Assembly: GCA_964244885.1 (NCBI GenBank)
Contig: CAXTKD010000002.1
Span: 248,001 to 312,000 of the forward strand
Direction of reading: 5' to 3'
DNA: 64,000 nucleotides
From: CAXTKD01 sp964244885
GTDB lineage: Bacteria; Pseudomonadota; Alphaproteobacteria; Sphingomonadales; Sphingomonadaceae
Positions 36,246 to 43,903 of this stretch are shown here, piece after piece (positions within the stretch are counted from its first letter, which is position 1; each line of letters starts with the position of its first letter). The notes below the pieces were generated by a model, which was not told the DNA's origin, searched no databases, and saw nothing but the letters and a program-made list of their open reading frames with translations. A program made the translations under genes and the position numbers.

Positions 36246-36356
36246 ACCCCTCCCCTTCAGGGGAGGGGTAGGGGTGGGGCGGAAGCTGGGCGTCGAAAGC
36301 GGGTGCTGCCGGAAAGGCCGTTCCCCACCCCTACCCCTCCCCTGAAGGAGAGGGGT
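36246..36356. repeat. Dispersed palindromic repeat, family A (copy 6), reaching into rnhA
   Basis: Two opposed arms with CTTCAG/CTGAAG turns and the GGTAGGGGTGGGG tail, about 45 bases between. The right arm codes for the last residues and stop codon of rnhA on the minus strand, and the left arm lies just after the DLH stop. Confidence 0.92.
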
Positions 36357-36807
36357 GAAAAACGCCCGCCCGCATCGCCGCGATCGCCGCGTTCGCCAGC
36401 GCGTCGGCCCGTTCGTTGCCCGGGTGCCCGGCGTGGCCCTTGACCCACAGCCACTCGATCTCGTGCCGCTTCGCCGCCGCGTCGAGCGCCTGCCACAGCT
36501 CGGCGTTCTTGACCGGCTTTTTGTCCGCCGTCCGCCAGCCGTTGCGCTTCCAGCCGTGGATCCATTTCAGGATGCCGTCGCGAACGTAGACGCTGTCGGT
36601 CGACAGCGTCACCTTGCACGGCTTGGTCAGCGCATTGAGCGCCTCGATCGCCGCCATCAGCTCCATGCGGTTGTTGGTGGTGTGCGGCTCGGCCCCCGAC
36701 AGCGTGCGCTCCTGGCCCGCCACCTTGAGCAGCGCGCCCCAGCCGCCGATGCCGGGGTTGCCCTTGCACGCCCCGTCGGTGGCGATCTCGACGTGCGGCA
36801 GCGTCAC
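36331..36807 (-). CDS. rnhA: Ribonuclease HI
   Basis: 158 aa. The catalytic set is complete: D11 (ATDGACKGNPG), E49 (NRMELMAA), D71 (STDSVYV) and D135 (NERADAL), with the flexible-loop His in GHAGHPG. It degrades RNA in RNA-DNA hybrids in the cytoplasm. The GTG start overlaps the thrB stop by 4 bases (GTGA). The last residues (FHPSPSGEG) and the TAG come from the arm of a family A repeat, so the native end seems to have been lost. The core fold is intact, so activity is expected. Confidence 0.95.
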   Translation of the reverse strand: MTLPHVEIATDGACKGNPGIGGWGALLKVAGQERTLSGAEPHTTNNRMELMAAIEALNALTKPCKVTLSTDSVYVRDGILKWIHGWKRNGWRTADKKPVKNAELWQALDAAAKRHEIEWLWVKGHAGHPGNERADALANAAIAAMRAGVFHPSPSGEG

Positions 36808-37745
36808 GCCATCGCCCGGTAGCGCGCCAGCCGCCGGGCGTAGGCCATCGGGTCCTTGCGCGTCACCAGCGCGCCGGCCGGCGTGTTGATCCAGTCGTAG
36901 GCGCGGGTCAGCAGGAAGCGCAGCGACGCCCCCCGGCACAGCACCGGGAACGCCGCCCGCTCGTCGCCGCTCAGCCCATGCCCCGCCTCATAGCCCGCCA
37001 TCAGCGCCTCGGAGCGATCCGCGAAGAACGTCTCGCCATCGCCCGAGAAGCACCACGAGCCGTGCGTCACCGCGAGGTCGTAGGCGCGGATGTCGTTGCA
37101 GGCGAAGTAGAAGTCGATCAGCCCCGCCACCCTGTCGCCCCGCATCAGCACGTTGTCGGGAAACAGGTCGGCGTGGATCGCCGACACCGGCAGCCCCTTG
37201 GGCCACGCCCCGTCGAGGAACGCCAGCTCCTCCCCGACCAGCGCCTCCAGCGACGGGTCGATCTCCCCCCACCGCCCCGCGCAGGCGTCCGCCAGCCGGC
37301 GCCAGTCCGCCGGCCCCAGCGTGTTGGCGCGAAACCCGGCGAAGTCGGCGAGCGCCCCGTGCATCCGCCCCAGCACCTCGCCGACCGCGCGGCAGTGCGT
37401 CGGCTCGGGCTCGCTCAGGGACAGGCCGGGCAGGAATTCGATCAGGCAGGCGCGCCGCCCGTTCAAGGTCTGCAGCGCCTCGCCGTCCCGGTCGCGGATC
37501 GGGTGCGGCACCGGCAGGCCCTTGTCGGCGACGTGGCGCATCAGCCCCAGGAAATAGGGCAGGTCCGCCTCCGCCACGCGCTTCTCGTAGAGCGTCAGGA
37601 TGAACCGCCCGCCTGTGGTCTCGACGAGGTAGTTGCTGTTCTCCACCCCCTCGGCGATGCCCTTGGCGCTGACCAGCATGCCAAGGTCATAGCGCTCGAG
37701 AAACGCCCCGAGCTCCTCGGCGCTGACCGCGGTGTAGACAGCCAT
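36804..37745 (-). CDS. thrB: Homoserine kinase (ThrB, aminoglycoside-phosphotransferase fold)
   Basis: 313 aa. Start MAVYTAVSAEELGAFLERYD, lysine region NSNYLVETTGGRFILTLYEK, catalytic loop SAIHADLFPDNVLMRGDRVA and metal-binding Asp in GLIDFYFACND are typical of the APH-type homoserine kinase used by alphaproteobacteria. It phosphorylates homoserine on the way to threonine. Start ATG 37745 has a poor ribosome-binding site. A family D repeat lies between it and ispH. Order ispH-thrB-rnhA is common in this class. Confidence 0.93.
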   Translation of the reverse strand: MAVYTAVSAEELGAFLERYDLGMLVSAKGIAEGVENSNYLVETTGGRFILTLYEKRVAEADLPYFLGLMRHVADKGLPVPHPIRDRDGEALQTLNGRRACLIEFLPGLSLSEPEPTHCRAVGEVLGRMHGALADFAGFRANTLGPADWRRLADACAGRWGEIDPSLEALVGEELAFLDGAWPKGLPVSAIHADLFPDNVLMRGDRVAGLIDFYFACNDIRAYDLAVTHGSWCFSGDGETFFADRSEALMAGYEAGHGLSGDERAAFPVLCRGASLRFLLTRAYDWINTPAGALVTRKDPMAYARRLARYRAMA

Positions 37746-37768
37746 CCTAAAGGCCCGTTCCACCGACT

Positions 37769-37852
37769 CCGTTCGTGGTGAGCCTGTCGAACCACGTGGC
37801 ATGCTCCGACGGCGGAGCCACCACGTCCTTCGACAGGGTCAGGACGAACGGA
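37769..37852. repeat. Dispersed palindromic repeat, family D (copy 4)
   Basis: CCGTTCGTGGTGAGCCTGTC-GAACCACGTGG and CCACGTCCTTCGACAGGGTC-AGGACGAACGG around about 20 bases. It lies in the gap between ispH and thrB, two genes of one operon. Confidence 0.9.
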
Positions 37853-37873
37853 GACGTTTGCACGGTTCGAAAC

Positions 37874-38827
37874 TCACGTCAGGCCGCGCGGCAGCTTGAA
37901 CACCACGTCCTCGGTCGCGGTGCGCACCTGCTCGGGCAGCACCTCGAACCGCTCGCCCAGCTTGTCGACGAGTTCCTGCACCAGCACCTCGGGCGCCGAC
38001 GCGCCGGCGGTCAGCCCGACCGTTCCCACGCCGTCCAGCCAGCGCCAGTCGAGATCGCTCGCGCGCTGGATGAGGTAGGCGCGCGGCCCCTCGCGCTCGG
38101 CGAGCTCGCGCAGGCGCAGCGAGTTGGAGGAATTGGGCGCGCCGATCACCAGCATCACGTCGCACGACCTGGCGATCGCCTTGACCGCCGCCTGGCGGTT
38201 CGAGGTCGCGTAGCAGATGTCCTCGCCCGCCGGGCCGCGGATGCCGGGGAAGCGCCGCTCCAGCTCGGCGACCATCTCGGCGGTGTCGTCGACCGACAGC
38301 GTCGTCTGCGTCAGGAAGCCGAGCTTCGCCGGGTCCGCCGGCGTCACGCGCCGCGCGTCGTCGATCGTCTCGATCAGCGTCATCGCACCGGCGGCGACCT
38401 GTCCGAAGGTGCCGATCACCTCGGGGTGGCCGGCGTGGCCGATGAACAGGATGTGCAGGCCCTGCTCGACCAGCCGCTCGGCCTGGCGGTGGACCTTCGA
38501 CACCAGCGGGCAGGTCGCGTCGATGAAATCGAGCCCGCGCGCCACGGCGCCGTTCGGCACGGTCTTGGGCACCCCGTGCGCCGAGAAGATCACCGGCCGC
38601 CCGTCCGGCACCTCGTCCAGCTCCTCGACGAACACCGCGCCCTTCTCGCGCAGGCCGTCGACGACGAAGCGGTTGTGGACGATCTCGTGCCGCACATAGA
38701 CCGGCGCGCCGAAGCGCAGGATCGCCAGCTCGACGATGCGGATCGCGCGGTCGACGCCGGCGCAGAATCCGCGCGGCGCGGCGATCAGCAGCTTCAATTG
38801 CGGCAGGCGTGCGGGGGCGGTGGCCAT
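37874..38827 (-). CDS. ispH: 4-hydroxy-3-methylbut-2-enyl diphosphate reductase IspH
   Basis: 317 aa. The three cluster cysteines are in PRGFCAGVDRAI, DATCPLVSKVHRQA and GEDICYATSNRQ, and the catalytic Glu lies in VIGTFGQVA region motifs (GHPEVIGT). It makes IPP and DMAPP in the last step of the MEP pathway, using a 4Fe-4S cluster, in the cytoplasm. ATG 38827 (MATAPARLPQ) has AAGG nine bases upstream. An in-frame extension has no family likeness. First gene of the ispH-thrB-rnhA unit. Confidence 0.95.
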   Translation of the reverse strand: MATAPARLPQLKLLIAAPRGFCAGVDRAIRIVELAILRFGAPVYVRHEIVHNRFVVDGLREKGAVFVEELDEVPDGRPVIFSAHGVPKTVPNGAVARGLDFIDATCPLVSKVHRQAERLVEQGLHILFIGHAGHPEVIGTFGQVAAGAMTLIETIDDARRVTPADPAKLGFLTQTTLSVDDTAEMVAELERRFPGIRGPAGEDICYATSNRQAAVKAIARSCDVMLVIGAPNSSNSLRLRELAEREGPRAYLIQRASDLDWRWLDGVGTVGLTAGASAPEVLVQELVDKLGERFEVLPEQVRTATEDVVFKLPRGLT

Positions 38828-38919
38828 CGGTCGCGGCCTTACGCGATTGCGCGGGAGCACGTAACCCTTATGATGCCCGCCGATCCCCGCCCCCGCGCCC
38901 GCCCCATGAGGTTGTTCCC

Positions 38920-39543
38920 TTGTTGAAGCCGCTTGCACATGTCCTTGTCCTCGGTCTCGCCCTCGCCGCCTGCGCCGGTTCGGACAACCCGCTGCGCGTC
39001 ACCCGCTCGATCTGCCCGGCCGCCGCGGTCCTGCAGAACGCTGGCGAGGTGACCTTGTTCTCGCCCGCCGGCAGCCGCGACGCCAACGCCATCGACGTCA
39101 GCGCCTCGATCACCGATCTTCGTCCCTCGTGCTCGGACGTGGGCGAGCGGATCACCAACGTCGTGGCGTTCAGCGTGGTCGCCCAGCGCCGCCAGACCGC
39201 GGGCGCGCGCGACGTCACGCTGCCCTGGTTCTCCGCCGTCGTCCGCGCCGGCGACAAGCTCGTCGCCAAGCAGGCCGGCCAGGTCGTCCTCCACTTCGCC
39301 GACGGCCAGGCGCGCGCGCAGGCGAGCGCCACCGCGCGCGCCGACGTCGCCCGGTCGGCGGTCGTCCTGCCGGCCGCGATCAACGAGAAGCTCACCCGCA
39401 AGCGCAAGGCGACCGACCTCGACGCCGCCGTCGACCCGATGAGCGACCCCGCCACCCGCGACGCCGTCCGCGCCGCGAGCTTCGAGTTGCTCATCGGCTT
39501 CCAGCTCGACGAGAACGCGCTCGCCTACAACATCGCGAAATAG
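38920..39543 (+). CDS. Lipoprotein of unknown function
   Basis: 207 aa from a TTG start at 38920 with GAGG eight bases upstream. Lipoprotein signal MLKPLAHVLVLGLALAACAG. The mature part has two Cys-containing spots (SICPAAAV, LRPSCSDVGE) likely joined by a disulfide, beta-rich (DVTLPWFSAVVRAGDKLVAK) and ends ELLIGFQLDENALAYNIAK. The end LIGFQLDE..LAYN seems to be conserved in sphingomonads as far as I recall. Not certain. Divergent from ispH. No function can be given. Confidence 0.75.
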   Translation: MLKPLAHVLVLGLALAACAGSDNPLRVTRSICPAAAVLQNAGEVTLFSPAGSRDANAIDVSASITDLRPSCSDVGERITNVVAFSVVAQRRQTAGARDVTLPWFSAVVRAGDKLVAKQAGQVVLHFADGQARAQASATARADVARSAVVLPAAINEKLTRKRKATDLDAAVDPMSDPATRDAVRAASFELLIGFQLDENALAYNIAK

Positions 39544-39561
39544 GCGGCCCTTTTCCTCTTC

Positions 39562-39664
39562 CTGTCATTCCCGCGAACGCGGGAACCCAGTCGCTCGCGG
39601 ATAAGGCCCAGTGCTCCAGGATTATCCTGCACCCGCTGGGTCTCCGCTTTCGCGGGGATGACAG
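39562..39664. repeat. Dispersed palindromic repeat, family C (copy 3)
   Basis: CTGTCATTCCCGCGAACGCG-GGAACCCAG and CGCTGGGTCTCCGCTTTCGC-GGGGATGACAG. The inner part includes GCTCCAGGATTATCCTG, also present in copy 4 at 42412. It lies 18 bases after the lipoprotein gene. Confidence 0.92.
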
Positions 39665-39739
39665 CACGGATTGTGCGCTTGGCGATTGACTCACATCCCT
39701 CCGCCCCGCATCAGCATGGGGCCGTCGGGTTCGCCCGGC

Positions 39740-39935
39740 GCCAGCGCGGGAGAGTGTGGTTCAATCCACCGCCGAAGGAGCAAGCCGCCCCCGGAATCTC
39801 TCAGGCACCCGGACCGCGCGGGCGCACCAGCGGCGATCTGGAAAGCGAGGCCGCGCGAGCGGCCTCCGCCGAAGGGGTAAGCGGGCTTCGGCCCGTGAAA
39901 GCTCTCAGGTTTCGAAGACAGACGGGGGTGGGCGC
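39740..39935 (+). ncRNA. Tandem glycine riboswitch ahead of gcvT
   Basis: Two aptamers in a row. The first (about 39743-39826) has GCGGGAGAGTGTGG, the GCCGAAGGAGCAAG core and TCTCTCAGGCA. The second (about 39837-39935) has GCCGAAGGGGTAAGC and CTCTCAGGTTTCG-AAGACAGACGGG. These are the conserved strings of the glycine riboswitch, joined by a short linker. Family knowledge: glycine binding turns on glycine cleavage genes. The gcvT start lies about 40 bases further on. Confidence 0.95.
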
Positions 39936-39976
39936 AGCTTCTGGCCGCGTTCCAACGCTGTCGAATCGGAACCGCC

Positions 39977-41095
39977 GTGGACGACTCGCTCGCCGACCCC
40001 AAGGTCCTGCCGCTCGATGCGCTGCACCGCGCCCTCGGCGCGCGCATGGTGCCGTTCGCCGGCTACGCGATGCCGATCCAGTACGAAGGCATCGTCGCAG
40101 AGCATCAGTGGACCCGCGCGCACGCCGGCCTGTTCGACGTCAGCCACATGGGCCAGCTCATCCTGTCGGGCGACGGCGTCGACACCGCGCTCGAAGCCCT
40201 GATGCCGGGCGACTTCACCGGCCTCCAGATCAACCGCATGCGCTACTCGATGCTGCTCAACGACGCGGGCGGCATCCTCGACGATTTGATGGTTACCCGC
40301 CGCGACGGCGATTTCTACGTCGTCGTCAACGGCGCGACAAAATGGGCCGATCTCCTGCACATCCAGGACAAGCTGCCGAACACGGTGACTCTGATCCACG
40401 AGGTCAGCTGGGCGCTTCTGGCGCTGCAGGGGCCGGAAGCGGTGACCGTGCTGGAGCGCCTCGCGCCCGGCGTCGCGGCGCTCGGCTTCATGTCGGCGGG
40501 CGATTTCACGATCGCCGGCAGCCCCGCCTGGGTCAGCCGCTCCGGCTACACCGGCGAGGACGGGTTCGAGATTTCGCTTCCCGCTTCGGAGGCCGAGCAT
40601 GTCGCCAAGGCGCTGCTCGCCGAGCCCGAGGTCTTGCCCGTAGGCCTCGGCGCCCGCGATTCGCTCCGCCTCGAAGCCGGCCTGCCGCTCTACGGCCACG
40701 ACCTCACCAACGAGATCACCCCCGTCGAAGCCTCGCTCAATTTCGCCATCTCCAAGAGCCGCCGCGAGACCGGCGGCTTCCCCGGCGCCGAGCGCGTCCT
40801 GGCCCAGCTTCGCGACGGCCCGAGCCGCAAGCGCGTCGGCCTCGCCATCGACGGCCGCCAGCCGGTGCGCGAAGGCGCAGCGGTGATCGTCGACGGCAAG
40901 CCCGTCGGCGAGGTCACCAGCGGCGGCCACGGCCCGGCGCTGAACGCGCCGATCGCCATGGCCTATGTCCCCGCCGCGCTCGCCGCCGACGGCGTCCGCC
41001 TGCAGGTCGAGGTGCGCGGCAAGCTGCTCGACGCCACCGTCGTCCCGATGCCCTTCTTCCCCAAGAACTACGTCCGCAAGGGAGCCACCGCATGA
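39977..41095 (+). CDS. gcvT: Glycine cleavage T protein (aminomethyltransferase)
   Basis: 372 aa. PLDALHRALGARMVPFAGYA, GLFDVSHMGQ, FRMRYSML-type strands (NRMRYSMLLNDAGGILDDLM), RSGYTGEDGFEIS and ARDSLRLEAGLPLYGHDL are the family signatures for tetrahydrofolate and aminomethyl binding. It transfers the one-carbon unit from the H protein to tetrahydrofolate and releases ammonia. GTG start at 39977. No ATG is near. Under glycine riboswitch control. The stop overlaps gcvH (ATGA). Confidence 0.95.
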   Translation: MDDSLADPKVLPLDALHRALGARMVPFAGYAMPIQYEGIVAEHQWTRAHAGLFDVSHMGQLILSGDGVDTALEALMPGDFTGLQINRMRYSMLLNDAGGILDDLMVTRRDGDFYVVVNGATKWADLLHIQDKLPNTVTLIHEVSWALLALQGPEAVTVLERLAPGVAALGFMSAGDFTIAGSPAWVSRSGYTGEDGFEISLPASEAEHVAKALLAEPEVLPVGLGARDSLRLEAGLPLYGHDLTNEITPVEASLNFAISKSRRETGGFPGAERVLAQLRDGPSRKRVGLAIDGRQPVREGAAVIVDGKPVGEVTSGGHGPALNAPIAMAYVPAALAADGVRLQVEVRGKLLDATVVPMPFFPKNYVRKGATA

Positions 41096-41463
41096 CCCTC
41101 TATTTCACCACGGACCACGAGTGGGTCCGAATCGACGGCAACACCGCCACCGTCGGCATCACCGACTTCGCGCAGGGCCAGCTCGGCGACGTCGTGTTCG
41201 TCGAGACCCCGCCGCTGGGCAGCCCGCTCACCAAGGGCAAGGAAGCCGCTGTCGTCGAATCGGTGAAGGCCGCGAGCGAAGTCTACGCCCCGCTCACCGG
41301 CACCGTCACCGAGGTGAACCCCGAGCTGGAAGGCGAGCCCGCCCTCGTCAACACCGCCGCCGAGGACGGCGGCTGGTTCTTCCGCATGACCGTCGCCGAC
41401 GCGAGCGAGCTCGACGGCCTGATGGACGAGGCCGCCTACCGCGCCTTCGTGGCGGATTTGTAA
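41092..41463 (+). CDS. gcvH: Glycine cleavage H protein (lipoyl carrier)
   Basis: 123 aa. FTTDHEWVRIDGNTATVGIT and the lipoylated Lys59 in ESVKAASEVYAPL are exact family features. It shuttles the aminomethyl group between the P, T and L proteins on its lipoyl arm. ATG overlaps the gcvT stop by 4 bases. The P-protein genes come only after a 1-kb interruption holding two repeats and a methyltransferase. Confidence 0.96.
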   Translation: MTLYFTTDHEWVRIDGNTATVGITDFAQGQLGDVVFVETPPLGSPLTKGKEAAVVESVKAASEVYAPLTGTVTEVNPELEGEPALVNTAAEDGGWFFRMTVADASELDGLMDEAAYRAFVADL

Positions 41464-41498
41464 GCGGGTGTTTGTCACCAGCCTGCCTCCCGCCCGGC

Positions 41499-41612
41499 GG
41501 TGTCACCCCACCCCTACCCCTCCCCATCGAAGGGGAGGGGATGATCTTGCCGCTTGCACAGCCCAGTCCCTCCCCCTTCGATGGGGGAGGCTAGGTGGGG
41601 GTGACACCACCG
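41499..41612. repeat. Paired palindromic repeat (family E, related to A)
   Basis: GGTGTCACCCCACCCCTACC and its near complement ending GGGGGTGACACC enclose two hairpins, CCCCTCCCCATCGAAGGGGA and CCTCCCCCTTCGATGGGGGA. The outer arms GGTGTCACC are not found in the other family A copies. It lies between gcvH and the methyltransferase. Confidence 0.88.
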
Positions 41613-41631
41613 GGCATCGGAGCGCAGCCCC

Positions 41632-42393
41632 ATGAACTCGCAACACCAGTGGGACACCGCCGCCTACGCCCAGCACGCCGCCTTCGTGCCCGCCCTCGGC
41701 GCCCCCGTGCTCGCCCTCCTCGCCCCAAGGCCCGGCGAGCGCATCCTCGACCTCGGCTGCGGCGACGGCGTGCTGACCGAGAAGCTCGTCGCCGCCGGTG
41801 CCACTGTCGTCGGAGTCGACGCCGACAAGGCGATGGTCGCCGCCGCGCTCGAAAAGGGCCTGGACGCCCGCCTGATGGACGGCCGCCAGCTCACCTTCGA
41901 CGCGGAGTTCGACGCGGTCTTCACCAACGCCGCGCTCCACTGGATGCCGCCCGCGCCCCAGGTCGCCGCCGGCGTCTTCCGCGCCCTGAAGCCCGGCGGC
42001 CGCTACGTCGGCGAGTTCGGCGGCCACGGCAACATCGCCGCGATCCGCACCGCCGTCCGCGCCGTCCTCGTCGCGCGCGGCTACCGCGTCCCGCCGATGG
42101 AGGAAAATTATTACCCGACCGCCGAGGAGTTTCGCGCCGTGCTCGAGACCGCTGGCTTCGAGGTGCTCTCTGCCGACATCATCCCGCGCCCGACGCTCGT
42201 CGCCAGCGGCATGTCCGCCTGGCTCCAGACCTTCCGCGGCGGCTTCATCGATTCGGCCGGCGTCCCCGAGACCGAGCGCGCCCAGGTGATCGAAGACACC
42301 CGCGCCATGCTCCGCCCCATCCTCGCCGACCAGTCCGGCAACTGGATCGCTGACTACGTCCGCATGCGCTTTGCGGCACGGAAGCCGGCGTAG
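41632..42393 (+). CDS. SAM-dependent methyltransferase (class I)
   Basis: 253 aa. Motif I ERILDLGCGDGVLTEKL, motif II acidic VVGVDADKAM and FDAVFTNAALHWMPPAPQVA (motif IV) fit small-molecule methyltransferases of the trans-aconitate/UbiE kind, but the substrate is unknown. GGAG lies nine bases before ATG 41632. It interrupts the glycine cleavage gene order and is bracketed by two palindromic repeats, so it may have been inserted as a unit. It can still be read in the gcv transcript. Confidence 0.88.
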   Translation: MNSQHQWDTAAYAQHAAFVPALGAPVLALLAPRPGERILDLGCGDGVLTEKLVAAGATVVGVDADKAMVAAALEKGLDARLMDGRQLTFDAEFDAVFTNAALHWMPPAPQVAAGVFRALKPGGRYVGEFGGHGNIAAIRTAVRAVLVARGYRVPPMEENYYPTAEEFRAVLETAGFEVLSADIIPRPTLVASGMSAWLQTFRGGFIDSAGVPETERAQVIEDTRAMLRPILADQSGNWIADYVRMRFAARKPA

Positions 42394-42411
42394 TGAAGGC
42401 ACCAGAACTCC

Positions 42412-42515
42412 CTGTCATTCCCGCGAACGCGGGAACCCCAGTCGCTCCAGGATAATGCCCGGCGCTCCAGGATTATCCTGCAACCGCTGGGTCCCCGCGT
42501 TCGCGGGGATGACAG
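42412..42515. repeat. Dispersed palindromic repeat, family C (copy 4)
   Basis: CTGTCATTCCCGCGAACGCG-GGAACCCCAG and CGCTGGGTCCCCGCGTTCGC-GGGGATGACAG. The inner GCTCCAGGATTATCCTG is shared with copy 3. It ends 20 bases before the gcvPA start. Confidence 0.92.
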
Positions 42516-42535
42516 CTCAAGAGGTTGAACGACAA

Positions 42536-43903
42536 ATGCGCTACCTCCCCCACATCCCGGCCGACCGCGAGGCGATGCTCGCCGCCATCGGCGCGTCCTC
42601 GATCGACGACCTCTTCCGCGACGTGCCGGAGGCCGCCCGCCTCACCGCCCCCATCGCCGGCCTCCCCAACCACGCTCCCGAAATGCACGTCGAGCGCACG
42701 CTCGGCCGCATGGCGGCGAAGAACCTCACCGCGGGCGCGGCGCCGTTCTTCATCGGCTGCGGCGCCTACAAGCACCACGTCCCCGCCTCGGTCGATCACC
42801 TCATCCAGCGCGGCGAGTTCCTGACCAGCTACACGCCCTACCAGCCCGAGATCGCTCAAGGGACTCTACAGGTGCTGTTCGAGTTCCAGAGCCAGGTTGC
42901 GCGCCTCCTCGGCATGGATGTCGCGAACGCCTCGATGTACGATGGCTCGACCGCGACGACCGAAGCCGTGTTCATGGCGCGCCGCGTCACCCGCCGGAAG
43001 AAGGCGCTGATCTCCGCCGGCCTCCACCCGCATTACGTCTCGGTGCTGAAGACTCTGTGCCGCTTCACCGAGGACGAGCTGGTGCTCGGCGAGCCGAGCC
43101 TCGACGGCGGCGCGCCCGGCCATGACGCCGACTGGCTGCTGTCGCAGATCGACAGCGAGACCTCCTGCATCGTCGTCCAAAACCCCAATCTCTTCGGCCA
43201 CATCGCCGACCTCACCCCGCTCGCCGACGCCTGCCACGCCGCCGGCGCGCTGCTGATCGTCGCGGTCACCGAAGTCGTCTCATTGGGCGCGATCAGGTCG
43301 CCCGGCGAGATGGGTGCCGACATCGTCGTGGGCGAAGGCCAGTCGATCGGCAACGCCTTGAACTTCGGCGGCCCCTACATCGGGCTGTTCGCTTGCTCGC
43401 ACAAATACGTCCGCCAGATGCCCGGCCGCCTGTGCGGCGAGACGGTGGACGCCGAAGGCAAGCGCGGCTTCGTCCTCACCCTCTCGACCCGCGAGCAGCA
43501 TATCCGGCGCGAGAAGGCGACCTCGAACATCTGCACCAACTCCGGCCTCTGCGCGCTAGCCTTCACCATTCACATGACGCTGCTGGGCGAGGTGGGCCTG
43601 CGGAAGCTCGCCGCGATCAACCACGCCCTCGCCGTCCAGACCGCCGAGCGGCTGGCGCAAATCCCCGGCGTGACGCTCGCGACGGAGAGCTTTTTCAACG
43701 AGTCCACCATCCGCCTCGGCCAGGAAGCCCGCCCGATCGTTCGCGCGCTCGCGGAAAAGGGCATCCTCGCCGGCGTCTCGCTCGGCCGCCTCTACCCCGA
43801 CAAGCCAGCCTTGTCGGACGGCCTCGTCGTCGCCGTGACCGAGACGGTTACCGACCGGGACATCGAAGCCCTCGCCACCGCGCTCCAGGAGGCTCTGGCA
43901 TGA
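42536..43903 (+). CDS. gcvPA: Glycine dehydrogenase (decarboxylating) subunit 1
   Basis: 455 aa. MRYLPHIPADREAMLAAIGA, LTSYTPYQPEIAQGTLQVLF, NASMYDGSTATTEAVFMARR and STREQHIRREKATSNICTNS are diagnostic for the N-terminal half of the split P protein. With subunit 2 it decarboxylates glycine and passes the aminomethyl group to GcvH. ATG 42536 has GAGG eleven bases upstream, next to a family C repeat. Stop overlaps gcvPB (ATGA). Confidence 0.95.
   Translation: MRYLPHIPADREAMLAAIGASSIDDLFRDVPEAARLTAPIAGLPNHAPEMHVERTLGRMAAKNLTAGAAPFFIGCGAYKHHVPASVDHLIQRGEFLTSYTPYQPEIAQGTLQVLFEFQSQVARLLGMDVANASMYDGSTATTEAVFMARRVTRRKKALISAGLHPHYVSVLKTLCRFTEDELVLGEPSLDGGAPGHDADWLLSQIDSETSCIVVQNPNLFGHIADLTPLADACHAAGALLIVAVTEVVSLGAIRSPGEMGADIVVGEGQSIGNALNFGGPYIGLFACSHKYVRQMPGRLCGETVDAEGKRGFVLTLSTREQHIRREKATSNICTNSGLCALAFTIHMTLLGEVGLRKLAAINHALAVQTAERLAQIPGVTLATESFFNESTIRLGQEARPIVRALAEKGILAGVSLGRLYPDKPALSDGLVVAVTETVTDRDIEALATALQEALA

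Noticed and set aside
39687..39720. A sigma-70 promoter (TTGACT near 39687) for the gcv operon
   Set aside because: The -35-like box is present, but the sequence at the -10 distance (CATCAG) is too poor to call.
39658..39976. An open frame running through the glycine riboswitch into gcvT
   Set aside because: The conserved riboswitch strings explain this stretch, and the frame continues as a shadow of gcvT in another register.
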